Below are positions 44,469 through 52,461 of a stretch of DNA of 64,000 nt, in pieces (position 1 is the stretch's first letter; each line of letters starts with the position of its first letter). Below the pieces are notes generated by a model. That model saw only the letters and a program-made list of their open reading frames with translations. It was not told the DNA's origin and made no database searches. Source of the DNA: Neoroseomonas lacus (lineage in GTDB: Bacteria > Pseudomonadota > Alphaproteobacteria > Acetobacterales > Acetobacteraceae); contig NZ_BMKW01000009.1 of NCBI RefSeq assembly GCF_014644535.1, forward strand, positions 1 through 64,000. Reading direction: 5' to 3'. Position numbers and translations under genes: made by a program.

Positions 44469-45527
44469 ATGGAACGCAATGTCTCGCCGTCACCGGCCAA
44501 GCCCCTTCTGCGCGCCCTGAGTGGCGAAGCCGTGTGGCCACCGCCCGCCTGGCTGATGCGCCAGGCCGGCCGCTACCTGCCGGAATATCGCGAGGTGCGT
44601 GCCAAGGCTGGTGATTTCATCACGCTCTGCACCACGCCGGCGCTGGCGGCAGAGGTCACCCTCCAGCCGATCCGCCGCTACGGCATGGAAGGCGCGATCC
44701 TGTTCTCCGACATCCTGATGGTGCCCTGGGCGCTAGGACAGCCGCTGCGCTTCGCGGAAGGTGAGGGACCGCTGCTCGAACCGCTGCGGGATGCCGAGGC
44801 GATCGCCGCCCTCGACCCGGCGACGCTCGTGGCGCGCGTCGCGCCCATTCTCGAGACGGTGGCGCGGGTGCGTGAAAGCCTGGCCACGGAATCGCCGCGC
44901 ACCACGCTGATCGGCTTCGCTGGCGGGTGCTTCACGGTCGCCTGCTACATGCTCGAAGGCCGGGGCAGCAAGGAATTCCCGGCCGCGCGTGGGCTCGCCT
45001 ATGCCGACCCGGCGCTGTTCGGGCGGCTGATCCGCACCTTGCAGGATGCCACGGTCGAATACCTGGTCGCGCAGGTCGAAGCGGGCGCCGAGGCGGTGAT
45101 GCTGTTCGATTCCTGGGCAGGGATGCTCTCGCCGGGCCAGTTCCGCCGCTGGGTCATCGAACCCACCGCCTCCATCACGCGCAGCCTGCGGCGACGCTGC
45201 CCGGGCATTCCGATCATTGGCTTCCCGCGCCTCGCGGGGCCGCTGCTGGCTGATTACGCCGCGCGGGCGGGGGTGGATGCCACGGCGATCGACACGGGCA
45301 TGGACCCTCGCTGGGCGGCTCAGGCGGTGCCATCCACCATGGCGTTGCAGGGCAACCTTGACCCGCTGGCGCTGGTGGCTGGGGGCGCCGCGCTGGAAGC
45401 GGAGACCCGTTCGATCCTCGCGGCGATGCGGGGGCGGCCCTACATCTTCAATCTCGGCCATGGGATCGTGCCGCAAACGCCGCCCGAACACGTCACGGCA
45501 TTGATGCGGATCCTGCGGTCAGCCTGA
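44469..45527 (+). CDS. hemE: Uroporphyrinogen decarboxylase
   Basis: A 352-residue cytoplasmic haem-biosynthesis enzyme that decarboxylates the four acetate side chains of uroporphyrinogen III. The substrate-binding N-terminal signature PAWLMRQAGRYLPEYREVR is present, with FSDILMVPWALGQPLRF, GFAGGCFTVACYMLEG, LFDSWAGMLSP and QGNLDPLAL. The last segments, FNLGHGIVPQTPPEHV, complete the family. It is the gene directly right of the putative origin. Unlike Caulobacter, hemH and rho do not follow; a metabolic/transport block is inserted instead. Confidence 0.97.
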   Translation: MERNVSPSPAKPLLRALSGEAVWPPPAWLMRQAGRYLPEYREVRAKAGDFITLCTTPALAAEVTLQPIRRYGMEGAILFSDILMVPWALGQPLRFAEGEGPLLEPLRDAEAIAALDPATLVARVAPILETVARVRESLATESPRTTLIGFAGGCFTVACYMLEGRGSKEFPAARGLAYADPALFGRLIRTLQDATVEYLVAQVEAGAEAVMLFDSWAGMLSPGQFRRWVIEPTASITRSLRRRCPGIPIIGFPRLAGPLLADYAARAGVDATAIDTGMDPRWAAQAVPSTMALQGNLDPLALVAGGAALEAETRSILAAMRGRPYIFNLGHGIVPQTPPEHVTALMRILRSA

Positions 45528-45719
45528 GGACAGTGGGCCTGATACCAACGGCCGAGTGCTTCGACCGCTAGTAACCGCCTTATCGGGCGCTCGAATGCAT
45601 TACACCGAAGACCTGCCTGCGGCACGTTGCGCAAAGCTCCGGTTTGCCTGGCCTGCGCCGGATTGCCGGCGGGTCGTATTCGCGGCCTCAGCATGAGTCA
45701 GAGCCCCGCGCCGCTCGTA

Positions 45720-46040
45720 TCACACCAGGGCGCGCACGATGAGCATGGTCGTGATGCCAGCGAGCAAGGCTGGCAGCAGCCATTGGCGTTTGGTCAGGCA
45801 CACCACGACCCCGGTCGCCAGCCCGGCCAGTCGCGCCGCGAGGGGTACATCCGCAAGCGCACCCGCTGGCGAGATGATGGCCAGGGTGACGAAGGCTGCC
45901 AGCGTCGCCTGCGCGACGGCGGTTGCCCAGGCGATGGCTGGGTGCTCGGTCGACAGCCCGCCGGCAAGCCAGACACCAGCCAGGCGCAGCCCCAGGCAGA
46001 TCAGTGCGGTCAGCAATAGGGCAAGGTCAGCCGACGCCAC
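45720..46040 (-). CDS. azlD: AzlD family branched-chain amino acid exporter subunit
   Basis: A 106-residue membrane protein with three to four hydrophobic helices; AzlD is the small subunit of the AzlCD (LIV-E/BrnEF-type) exporter. Features are LTALICLGLRLAGVWLAGG, AIAWATAVAQATLAAFVTLAII and WLLPALLAGITTMLIVRALV. GTG start, overlapping the azlC end by 14 bases, so co-translated. Converges on hemE with a 192-base gap that contains no visible gene. Confidence 0.85.
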   Translation of the reverse strand: MASADLALLLTALICLGLRLAGVWLAGGLSTEHPAIAWATAVAQATLAAFVTLAIISPAGALADVPLAARLAGLATGVVVCLTKRQWLLPALLAGITTMLIVRALV

Positions 46041-46722
46041 GGCCGCGTCCCAGCAGGAATGCTACCGAGCCGCCCAGCAACCCGGCGGCGAGCAAGGCCA
46101 TGGCGGGTGGCAGCACGAGCACCAACCCGGCAGCGGCGGCACCGCACAGCACGGCGCGACGCGGCGCCGCCTTGTCGAGATCGGCGGTCAGCAGCAGTGC
46201 GTAGTAGAGCGGGTTGACGAAGAGCAGCGCGGCCCGGGCTTCAGCCCCTAGCGCGCCGGCGATGTAGAAGCCGGACAACGCCGCCGTGCCGGCCACGACC
46301 CAGGAGGTCATGCCGAAGCCGAGGAACCACCTCACCCGCAGCGAGCGCTCGATGGACGGCAGGGTCCGCATCGCGGCCGCCCAGGGAGTAACGGCAATGA
46401 ACGGCACGGCAGGCAACAAGCGGCGCCGATCCCCAGCGGTCAGGATCGGCGCGAGCGAGACCGCCATGGGCAGGAACCGGGCATTGACCGCGACGGCACC
46501 CATCACCGCCGCACCCACGCCGCCCGCCCAGCCGGCGGCCGCCGCTTGAACCAGCACGAGTTGCCCCGGCATGCCGTAGATGCCCCAGCAGGCAAGCAAG
46601 GCCCAGCCCGGCGACAGCCCGGCTTCCTGCACCGCTGCGCCGAAGGCCAGGAACGTCGCCGCCATGGCGACACCGGCGGCACCGAGGGCCTCACGAAGGC
46701 CGGGAAGGAAAGCGGAAGTCAC
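46027..46722 (-). CDS. azlC: AzlC family branched-chain amino acid exporter subunit
   Basis: A 231-residue inner-membrane protein with about six to seven helices, the large subunit of the AzlCD exporter, which expels branched-chain amino acids or analogues. The family features GLSPGWALLACWGIYGMPGQ, GAVAVNARFLPMAVSLAP and FGMTSWVVAGTAALSGFYIAG are present. GTG at 46722 is the only sensible start near the conserved N-terminus. It lies 54 bases after the AraC-type regulator gene on the same strand, which may be its regulator. Confidence 0.87.
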   Translation of the reverse strand: MTSAFLPGLREALGAAGVAMAATFLAFGAAVQEAGLSPGWALLACWGIYGMPGQLVLVQAAAAGWAGGVGAAVMGAVAVNARFLPMAVSLAPILTAGDRRRLLPAVPFIAVTPWAAAMRTLPSIERSLRVRWFLGFGMTSWVVAGTAALSGFYIAGALGAEARAALLFVNPLYYALLLTADLDKAAPRRAVLCGAAAAGLVLVLPPAMALLAAGLLGGSVAFLLGRGRGVG

Positions 46723-46775
46723 GCTGCCATGGTGCGGGCATATGGCCGCCAGGGGAACACCCGGGCTTACCCGGA

Positions 46776-47573
46776 TCAGACCCGGCTCGAGGCGTCCTTG
46801 CCACCGGGGGTGCCGCCGAACGCCGCCCGGAACGCCGCACCGAAAGCCGGTGCGCTGGCATAGCCTACGGCGGCGGCGGCGCGGGCCGGGGTGCTGCCGC
46901 TGGCCAGCAGGGCGGCAGCCTCGGCCAGACGCAGCGCCTGACGCCAGCGGGCGAAGCCCATACCAGTCTCGGCATGGAACAGGCGGCGCAGGGTGCGTGG
47001 GCTGGCGCCGCAGCGGGCGGCCCAATCATCGAGTGTCAGGGTACTGGCGGGGTCGGCACCAAGGGAAGCGGCCAGCCGCTGCAGGCGGGCGTCGCGCGGC
47101 TGCGGGACAGCGATCGCCAGCCGGGGTGCACGGCGGATTTCCTCAAGCATCAGGGCAGCGAGGTGCCCCCCTCGGCCGGATTGGTCCCACTCCAGCGGTT
47201 CGGCGCACGCGGCAAGGATCAGTTCCCGCAGCAGCGGTGAGACGGACAGCGCAGAGGGTCCGCGCGGCAGGCCATGCGCCGCATCGGCGCGGACGAACAG
47301 GGCGCGCATGGCGAGCCCGCGCGGCGCCGAGACCGCATGAGGCAGGCCGCCTGGCAGCCACAGCGCGCGACCGGGCGGGACGGTGTAGCGCTCGGTATCG
47401 GTGGTGATGCGCATGATGCCCTCGGTCGCGTAGAGCAGCTGGGCACGCTCATGGGTGTGGCGCGGGATGGCGTCCCCTTCGGCGTAGTCGCGAGCGAAGG
47501 CGGCGAGGGGGCGGTCCACCCGGTCATGCGGGATGTCGCGTCGCGGGGCTGGAGCTTGGCCGTTCATCGACAT
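46776..47573 (-). CDS. AraC-family transcriptional regulator with cupin sensor
   Basis: A 265-residue regulator. The N-terminal cupin-like domain (IPRHTHERAQLLYATEGIMRI and VPPGRALWLPGGLPHAV) is expected to bind a small ligand. The C-terminal half has two helix-turn-helix motifs: LTLDDWAARCGASPRTLRRLFHAETG and ARAAAAVGYASAPAFGAAFRAAFGGTP. It is divergent from the MFS gene (79 bases between starts) and precedes azlCD, the usual position of an autoregulating controller. Which transporter it governs is not known. Confidence 0.88.
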   Translation of the reverse strand: MSMNGQAPAPRRDIPHDRVDRPLAAFARDYAEGDAIPRHTHERAQLLYATEGIMRITTDTERYTVPPGRALWLPGGLPHAVSAPRGLAMRALFVRADAAHGLPRGPSALSVSPLLRELILAACAEPLEWDQSGRGGHLAALMLEEIRRAPRLAIAVPQPRDARLQRLAASLGADPASTLTLDDWAARCGASPRTLRRLFHAETGMGFARWRQALRLAEAAALLASGSTPARAAAAVGYASAPAFGAAFRAAFGGTPGGKDASSRV

Positions 47574-47652
47574 CAATTGGCCTGACGTTGCCATACGGCC
47601 GAGGCTAGCCTCCGACGAGGCCAGGGGGGAAGCCCCGGCGAGAGGAAAAGCG

Positions 47653-48903
47653 ATGACACCGGCGCAGCGCCAGGTGGTGTTCATCAACACCGCCCATACC
47701 TTCACACATTACTGCCTGCTGATCCTGGCCACGGCCGTGCTGGCGATGGTGACACAGGACCGAGTGATATTCGGCGGGGATTTCGGGCCCGTCCTGGCGC
47801 TAGGTACGGCGATGTTCGTCACCTACGGTCTCGGTGCGCTGCCGATGGGCTGGCTGGCCGCGAAGTTCGGGCGGCGGGCGATGATGACGGCGTTCTTCCT
47901 CGGCACCGGCTTCTTCATGGCAATGGCCGGCTTGATGCACAGTCCGATCGGGATCGGCGTCGCACTTGGGCTGATGGGTTGCTTCGCGGCGGTGTATCAC
48001 CCGATTGGCACGGCGGTGCTGGTTGAGGCGGCTGGCGAGAAGGTCGGCCGGGCGATGGGGCTGAACGGGGTATTCGGCAATTTCGGCGTGGCGACGGCGC
48101 CGATCGTGACCGCCTTCGTGGCCGCGACGCTGGGCTGGCGCTGGGCGTTCATCCTGCCGGGGATCGCCTGCTTCGTTGTTGGGTTGTTCTACAGCCGGGA
48201 GCCGGAATTCGACGCCGTGAAGGCCGGTGGTGGCGCGCGGCCGTTTCCGGAGATACCGCGGTCCGTGGTGCGCCGGGCGGTGATGATCCTGATGGCTATC
48301 GCCGCTGTCTCGGGCCTGGTGTTCAACGCCTATACGCTGCTGCTGCCGAAGTTGATGCAGGAGCGGCTGGCCAATAGCCCGGATCTGCTGCCGGTGGTGG
48401 GTCTGCTTGCCTTCCTGGCGACGATCTGCGGTGGGCTGACGCAGTTCACCGTCGGGCGGATGATCGACAGCCGGACCTTGAAGATGGTGTTCCTGCCGCT
48501 CGGCGTGGCGGTGGTGCCCGGCCTGCTGGCACTGTCCTTCCTCGATGGTTGGCTGGTGCTGCCGGTGGCCGGGCTGGTCGCCGCCTGTGTGTTCGGCCAG
48601 GTGACGGTGAATGAGACGATGACCGCGCGCTACGTGGCGCCTGAACTGCGGGCGAAACTGTATTCCATTCGCTTCACGGTCGGCTTCATCGGCGCGGCCG
48701 TTGCCTCCCCGTTGATGGGCTACCTGTACGAAGCGACCGGGTCGCTGGCCGTGGCAATGGTGGTGCTGGCGGGCGTGGCGACGGTGACGCTGATCTGCGC
48801 ATTTGCCTTCCCCGACCGCCCCGAGGAGTTGCGGCCTGAATTGTGGGCGCAGGCACCGGAATTCGAGCGCGCCCGCGGCGCCATAGCCCAGGCGGCAGAA
48901 TAG
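47653..48903 (+). CDS. Major facilitator superfamily transporter
   Basis: A 416-residue MFS permease with 12 predicted helices. The loop 2-3 motif is GWLAAKFGRRAMM (G-x-x-x-D/A-x-x-G-R-R type), with further features CFAAVYHPIGTAVLVEAAGEKVGRAMGLNGVFGNFGVATAP and, in the second half, GGLTQFTVGRMIDSR. The YHPIGTAVL/GLNGVFGN segment resembles fosmidomycin-resistance-like (Fsr) exporters. GAGAGGAAAAG precedes the ATG. It is probably controlled by the divergent AraC-type regulator. A hairpin of the second repeat family follows the stop. Confidence 0.85.
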   Translation: MTPAQRQVVFINTAHTFTHYCLLILATAVLAMVTQDRVIFGGDFGPVLALGTAMFVTYGLGALPMGWLAAKFGRRAMMTAFFLGTGFFMAMAGLMHSPIGIGVALGLMGCFAAVYHPIGTAVLVEAAGEKVGRAMGLNGVFGNFGVATAPIVTAFVAATLGWRWAFILPGIACFVVGLFYSREPEFDAVKAGGGARPFPEIPRSVVRRAVMILMAIAAVSGLVFNAYTLLLPKLMQERLANSPDLLPVVGLLAFLATICGGLTQFTVGRMIDSRTLKMVFLPLGVAVVPGLLALSFLDGWLVLPVAGLVAACVFGQVTVNETMTARYVAPELRAKLYSIRFTVGFIGAAVASPLMGYLYEATGSLAVAMVVLAGVATVTLICAFAFPDRPEELRPELWAQAPEFERARGAIAQAAE

Positions 48904-48967
48904 CGTGGCGCCCTCGCCATGATGGGCGAGACGACCGCGTCAGACAGTCCTGCCGAAAGACAAGAAC

Positions 48968-49003
48968 AGGAGGGGGTCCGGGGGAGTTCTCTCCCCCGCG
49001 CAG
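48968..49003. repeat. GGGGGAG-TTCT-CTCCCCC hairpin repeat, copy a
   Basis: CGGGGGAG-TTCT-CTCCCCCG (48979-48998) is a perfect 8-bp hairpin preceded by AGGAGGGGGTC. It lies between the converging MFS and quinone-oxidoreductase genes and may end both transcripts. Related copies are at 50985-51014 (opposite orientation) and 52401-52437. Confidence 0.75.
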
Positions 49004-49978
49004 TCACGGAATAAGGACGGTGCTGCCCGTGGTCTTGCGCGCTTCCAGCGCACGATGCGCGTCGGCGGCGTCCTTCAGTGCGAAGGTCTGGTTCACCCGG
49101 ATCTGCACCGCGCCCGAGCTCACCACCTCGAACAAATCGTTGGCGCGGGCGATGAGGTCTTCGTGCTTTGCGGTGTAGGTCGCGAGCGTCGGCCGCGTCA
49201 GATAGAGCGACCCCTTCGCAGCCAGGATCCCAAGATCGGGCACCGCCACCGGCCCCGAGGCATTGCCGTAGGAGACGAGCATGCCGAAGGGGGCGAGGCA
49301 GTCGAGCGAGACGTTGAAGCTGTCACGCCCCACACTGTCGAAGACGACGGGCAGCATGGCGCCGCCGGTGATTTCCTTGACCCGGGCGGGGACGTCGTCG
49401 GTGGTCAGCAGCGCGTGGGTGACGCCATGGGCGCGCGCGAGGGTGGCCTTCTCCTCGGTGCCGACGACGCCGATAACGGTGCAGCCGAGATGCTTGAGCC
49501 ACTGGCACATGATGAGGCCGACGCCGCCGGCCGCGGCGTGGACCAGCACGGTCTGGCCGGGCTGCACGGGGTAGCACTTCTTGATCAGGAAGGCGGCGGT
49601 CATGCCCTGGAGCATCATCGCGGCGGCCTGCTCGAAACCGATGGCGTCGGGCATCCTCACCAGGCGGTCGGCCTTGAGGCAGCGCGCTTCAGCATAGGCG
49701 CCGATCGGGCCGGTGGCGTAGGCGACGCGGTCACCGACGGCGACTTCAGTGACACCCTCGCCGACGGCCTCGACGATGCCAGAGGCCTCCATGCCGATGA
49801 TGGCGGGCAGGGAGGGCGCCTTGTAGAGGCCGGTGCGGAAATAGACGTCGATGAAGTTCAGGCCGACCGCCTTGTGGCGGATGAGGGCCTCGCCGGGCTT
49901 GGGGGATGGAAGGGGGATATCGTCCCACACCATCTTCTCGGGGCCGCCGGTTTCATGGATACGGATGGCGTGGGTCAT
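49004..49978 (-). CDS. NADPH:quinone oxidoreductase (zeta-crystallin-like)
   Basis: A 324-residue zinc-free medium-chain dehydrogenase/reductase that reduces quinones with NADPH. Characteristic parts: NFIDVYFRTGLYKAPSLP, GMEASGIVEAVGEGV, QGMTAAFLIKKCYPVQPGQTVLVHAAAGGVG with the AAxGGVG nucleotide loop, and SYGNASGP. The gene starts one base inside the ogt stop (TAATG), so the two are coupled. The family is firm; the physiological quinone is unknown. Confidence 0.92.
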   Translation of the reverse strand: MTHAIRIHETGGPEKMVWDDIPLPSPKPGEALIRHKAVGLNFIDVYFRTGLYKAPSLPAIIGMEASGIVEAVGEGVTEVAVGDRVAYATGPIGAYAEARCLKADRLVRMPDAIGFEQAAAMMLQGMTAAFLIKKCYPVQPGQTVLVHAAAGGVGLIMCQWLKHLGCTVIGVVGTEEKATLARAHGVTHALLTTDDVPARVKEITGGAMLPVVFDSVGRDSFNVSLDCLAPFGMLVSYGNASGPVAVPDLGILAAKGSLYLTRPTLATYTAKHEDLIARANDLFEVVSSGAVQIRVNQTFALKDAADAHRALEARKTTGSTVLIP

Positions 49979-50487
49979 TACGAACGACTCCGTCGCTGGG
50001 CCGGCCTGGCGGCGGCCATGAAAAGGGTATCAGCCTCAGGCGCGGTGCGCTCGAGGTCGAGCAGGTAACGCTTGGTAGCCGCTCCCTCGCCGCCCGAATA
50101 GCCGCCGAGCGCGCCATTGGCCGCGACCACACGGTGGCAGGGGATCAAGATCGGGATGGGGTTGGCGCCATTGGCCTGACCAATGGCGCGGGGCGCCCGG
50201 CAGCCGACCTGCTGGGCGATATCGAGGTAGGACCGTGTCTGCCCGGCCGGGATGGTGCAGAGCGCGTCCCAGACCTTGCGTTGGAAGGCGGTGCCGTGGG
50301 GGGCAAGCGGCAGGTCGAATGCTGTCCGGGTGCCGTCGAAGTAGTCCTGCAACTGGTCGCGGGCGCGGAGCAGAAGGGGGGTTGGTTCCTGGTCCCGGCC
50401 GCGGCCCCAATCGAGAGCGACGATGGCGCCGTCCTCCTCGGACAGCGTCAGGTCCCCCAGCGGGGTATGGAGGGAGAGTTGAGGCAT
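49978..50487 (-). CDS. ogt: Methylated-DNA--protein-cysteine methyltransferase
   Basis: A 169-residue suicide repair protein that removes alkyl groups from O6-alkylguanine. The active-site motif IPCHRVVAANG is present, with GTAFQRKVWDALCTIPAGQT and the DNA-recognition helix APRAIGQANGANPIP before it. The length and single-domain layout correspond to Ogt. Coupled to the downstream quinone reductase. A short Arg-rich tail (RPAQRRSRS) is not family-typical. Confidence 0.94.
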   Translation of the reverse strand: MPQLSLHTPLGDLTLSEEDGAIVALDWGRGRDQEPTPLLLRARDQLQDYFDGTRTAFDLPLAPHGTAFQRKVWDALCTIPAGQTRSYLDIAQQVGCRAPRAIGQANGANPIPILIPCHRVVAANGALGGYSGGEGAATKRYLLDLERTAPEADTLFMAAARPAQRRSRS

Positions 50488-50602
50488 GGCTGTGTCGGGA
50501 CAGACACCCTCAAGCGGGGGCCGTCAAGCGCGACGATAGGCGGGTTGGAGGAGGCGAGACGCACCGCTACATGCAGGATCTGCCCACCCCGGAGGCCACC
50601 GC

Positions 50603-50956
50603 GTGACCGAAGCTGATCCGCCGCCCTTCTATGCCGCGCATATCTTTGTCTGCACCAACCGCCGGGCCGAAAACCACCCGCGCGGTTCCTGTGCGGCACG
50701 GGGGTCGGAGAAGCTGCGGGACTATATGAAAGCCCGCGCCAAGGAGCTGAAGATCCCGGATATCCGGGTCAACACCGCCGGCTGTCTGGAGCGGTGCGAG
50801 TTCGGGCCGGCCATGGTGATCTACCCCGAGGGGGTCTGGTACCGGCCGACCAGCGTCGAGGATGTCGAGGAGATCCTCCAGGTGCACGTCGTGGGAGGGG
50901 GTCGGGTCAGGCGCGTGATGTTGACCGAGAAGGACGTGCCGCCGCCGAAGGGGTGA
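50603..50956 (+). CDS. Thioredoxin-like [2Fe-2S] ferredoxin
   Basis: A 117-residue protein with the thioredoxin-fold ferredoxin signature: IFVCTNRRAENHPRGSC with two cysteines 13 residues apart, then NTAGCLERCEFGPAMVIYPEGVWY with two more in C-x3-C spacing. These ligate a [2Fe-2S] cluster. GTG at 50603 has CGGAGG upstream. It diverges from ogt and is followed by a parS site and then mnmE. The electron partner is unknown. Confidence 0.9.
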   Translation: MTEADPPPFYAAHIFVCTNRRAENHPRGSCAARGSEKLRDYMKARAKELKIPDIRVNTAGCLERCEFGPAMVIYPEGVWYRPTSVEDVEEILQVHVVGGGRVRRVMLTEKDVPPPKG

Positions 50957-50962
50957 CAAGGG

Positions 50963-50978
50963 TGTTTCACGTGGAACA
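50963..50978. promoter_or_regulatory. parS: parS centromere site 1
   Basis: TGTTTCACGTGGAACA. The complement, TGTTCCACGTGAAACA, fits the bacterial parS consensus TGTTNCACGTGAAACA at every position. It lies six bases after the ferredoxin stop, about 6.5 kb from oriC and 4.8 kb from parB. Confidence 0.93.
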
Positions 50979-50984
50979 GAAGTG

Positions 50985-51014
50985 CGGGGGAGAGAACTTC
51001 CCCGGGCCCCCTCC
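50985..51014. repeat. GGGGGAG hairpin repeat, copy b (inverted)
   Basis: Reverse-oriented relative of the repeat at 48968-49003: on the minus strand it reads AGGGGGCCCGGGG then AAG-TTCT-CTCCCCC. The stem has one mismatch. It lies between parS site 1 and mnmE. Confidence 0.65.
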
Positions 51015-51056
51015 TTCTTCTGTCGGGACGTCCGGCCGATGGCCGGCCGCGGCGCG

Positions 51057-52373
51057 ATGAACACGGCGGATACGATCTTCGCTTTGGCGAGCGGGGGAGG
51101 GCGCGGGGCGATTGCGGTGCTTCGCATGTCGGGGCCCGCGGCGGGAATGGCGCTGGCGGCGCTGGCGGGCGGGCTGCCGAAGTCGCGGATGGCCAGTCTG
51201 CGCCGACTGCGCGATGAAGCCGGCGAGGTGTTGGACCAGGCGCTGGTGCTTTGGTTCCCAGGGCCGCATTCCTACACCGGAGAGGATAGCGCCGAACTGC
51301 ACTTGCATGGTGGGCCCGCGGTGGTCGCCGCTGTGGCCGGGGCGCTGGCGGCGCTCGGCGCACGGCCTGCCGAACCGGGTGAGTTCACCCGCCGCGCCTT
51401 CCTGAACGGGCGGATGGATTTGACGGCGGCCGAAGGCGTTGCCGACCTCGTTGCCGCCGAGACTGATGCACAGCGTCGCCAGGCTCTGCGCCAGGTAGAC
51501 GGCGCGCTGGCGACGCTGACCGGCGCCTGGGCCGGGCGATTGACGCGGCTTCTGGCTCATCAGGAAGCGGCAATCGAATTCGCCGAGGATGACCTGCCGA
51601 CGGATCTCGGTGACCAGGCCCGTGCCGGCGCGGTCGCGCTGCGAGCCGAGATCGAGCAGCATCTCGCCGATGGCGGTCGGGGTGAACGGCTGCGCGAAGG
51701 GGTGCTGGTCGCGATCCTCGGGGCCCCAAATGCGGGCAAGTCGTCCTTGTTGAATGCGCTGGTGGGGCGGGAGGCGGCGATCGTCTCGGCACGGGCGGGC
51801 ACCACGCGCGATGTGGTCGAGGTGCGGCTCGACCTGGCCGGGGTGCCGGTCACGCTGGCCGACACCGCCGGGCTGCGCGAGGCGGGTGACGAGATCGAAC
51901 AGGAAGGCATCCGGCGCGCGCACCGACGGGCGGAGGAGGCCGATCTGGTGCTCGCGGTCTTTGCCACCGATGCCCCGCCGGATGCCGAGACCCTGGCCTG
52001 GGTGACGCCCGCCGCTCTGGTGGTGGCGAACAAGGTGGATCTGCGATCGGCGCCGGCAACGATTGGTGGGGTCGTGCCGCTGGCGATCTCGGCCCGTAGC
52101 GGGGAGGGTCTGGATGCCCTGCGGGCCGCGTTGTCGGCCGCGGCGGTGCGACTGGCCGGGGCGGGTGACGCGGCCTTGCTGACGCGCCCACGCCACCGTG
52201 CCGCGCTGACGGAAGCAAGCGCCTGGTTGGCGGAGGCGGAAGCGGCGGCACTTCCCGAACTGGGTTCGGAGGCTTTGCGCGCAGCGCTGCGGGCGCTTGG
52301 CCGTCTGACCGGTCAAGTCGGCGTCGAAGCCATCCTGGACGTCGTCTTCCGCGATTTCTGCATCGGCAAGTGA
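51057..52373 (+). CDS. mnmE: tRNA uridine-5-carboxymethylaminomethyl modification GTPase
   Basis: A 438-residue GTPase that works with MnmG to modify wobble U34 of certain tRNAs. The N-terminal tetrahydrofolate-binding domain opens with [23 protein letters not shown] and includes [16 protein letters not shown]. The G domain has the P-loop GAPNAGKS at residues 222-229, DTAGLRE and NKVD. The C-terminus ends in the conserved FCIGK, whose cysteine is family-typical. The ATG at 51057 gives the family start; upstream in-frame codons run into the parS/hairpin region. It precedes mnmG by 88 bases. Confidence 0.96.
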   Translation: MNTADTIFALASGGGRGAIAVLRMSGPAAGMALAALAGGLPKSRMASLRRLRDEAGEVLDQALVLWFPGPHSYTGEDSAELHLHGGPAVVAAVAGALAALGARPAEPGEFTRRAFLNGRMDLTAAEGVADLVAAETDAQRRQALRQVDGALATLTGAWAGRLTRLLAHQEAAIEFAEDDLPTDLGDQARAGAVALRAEIEQHLADGGRGERLREGVLVAILGAPNAGKSSLLNALVGREAAIVSARAGTTRDVVEVRLDLAGVPVTLADTAGLREAGDEIEQEGIRRAHRRAEEADLVLAVFATDAPPDAETLAWVTPAALVVANKVDLRSAPATIGGVVPLAISARSGEGLDALRAALSAAAVRLAGAGDAALLTRPRHRAALTEASAWLAEAEAAALPELGSEALRAALRALGRLTGQVGVEAILDVVFRDFCIGK

Positions 52374-52400
52374 CCTCCACCGAGGGCAGAATCGCAAAAG

Positions 52401-52437
52401 AAGGTGGGGGTTCGAGGGAGTTCTCTCCCCCGACCTT
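52401..52437. repeat. GGGGGAG hairpin repeat, copy c
   Basis: AAGGTGGGGGTTCGAGGGAG-TTCT-CTCCCCCGACCTT: same core as copy a, with one mismatch in the inner stem and complementary outer ends AAGGT/ACCTT. It fills most of the mnmE-mnmG gap, ending 24 bases before the mnmG ATG. Confidence 0.7.
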
Positions 52438-52461
52438 GCTGCCTGTCCTATACCCACCCTC

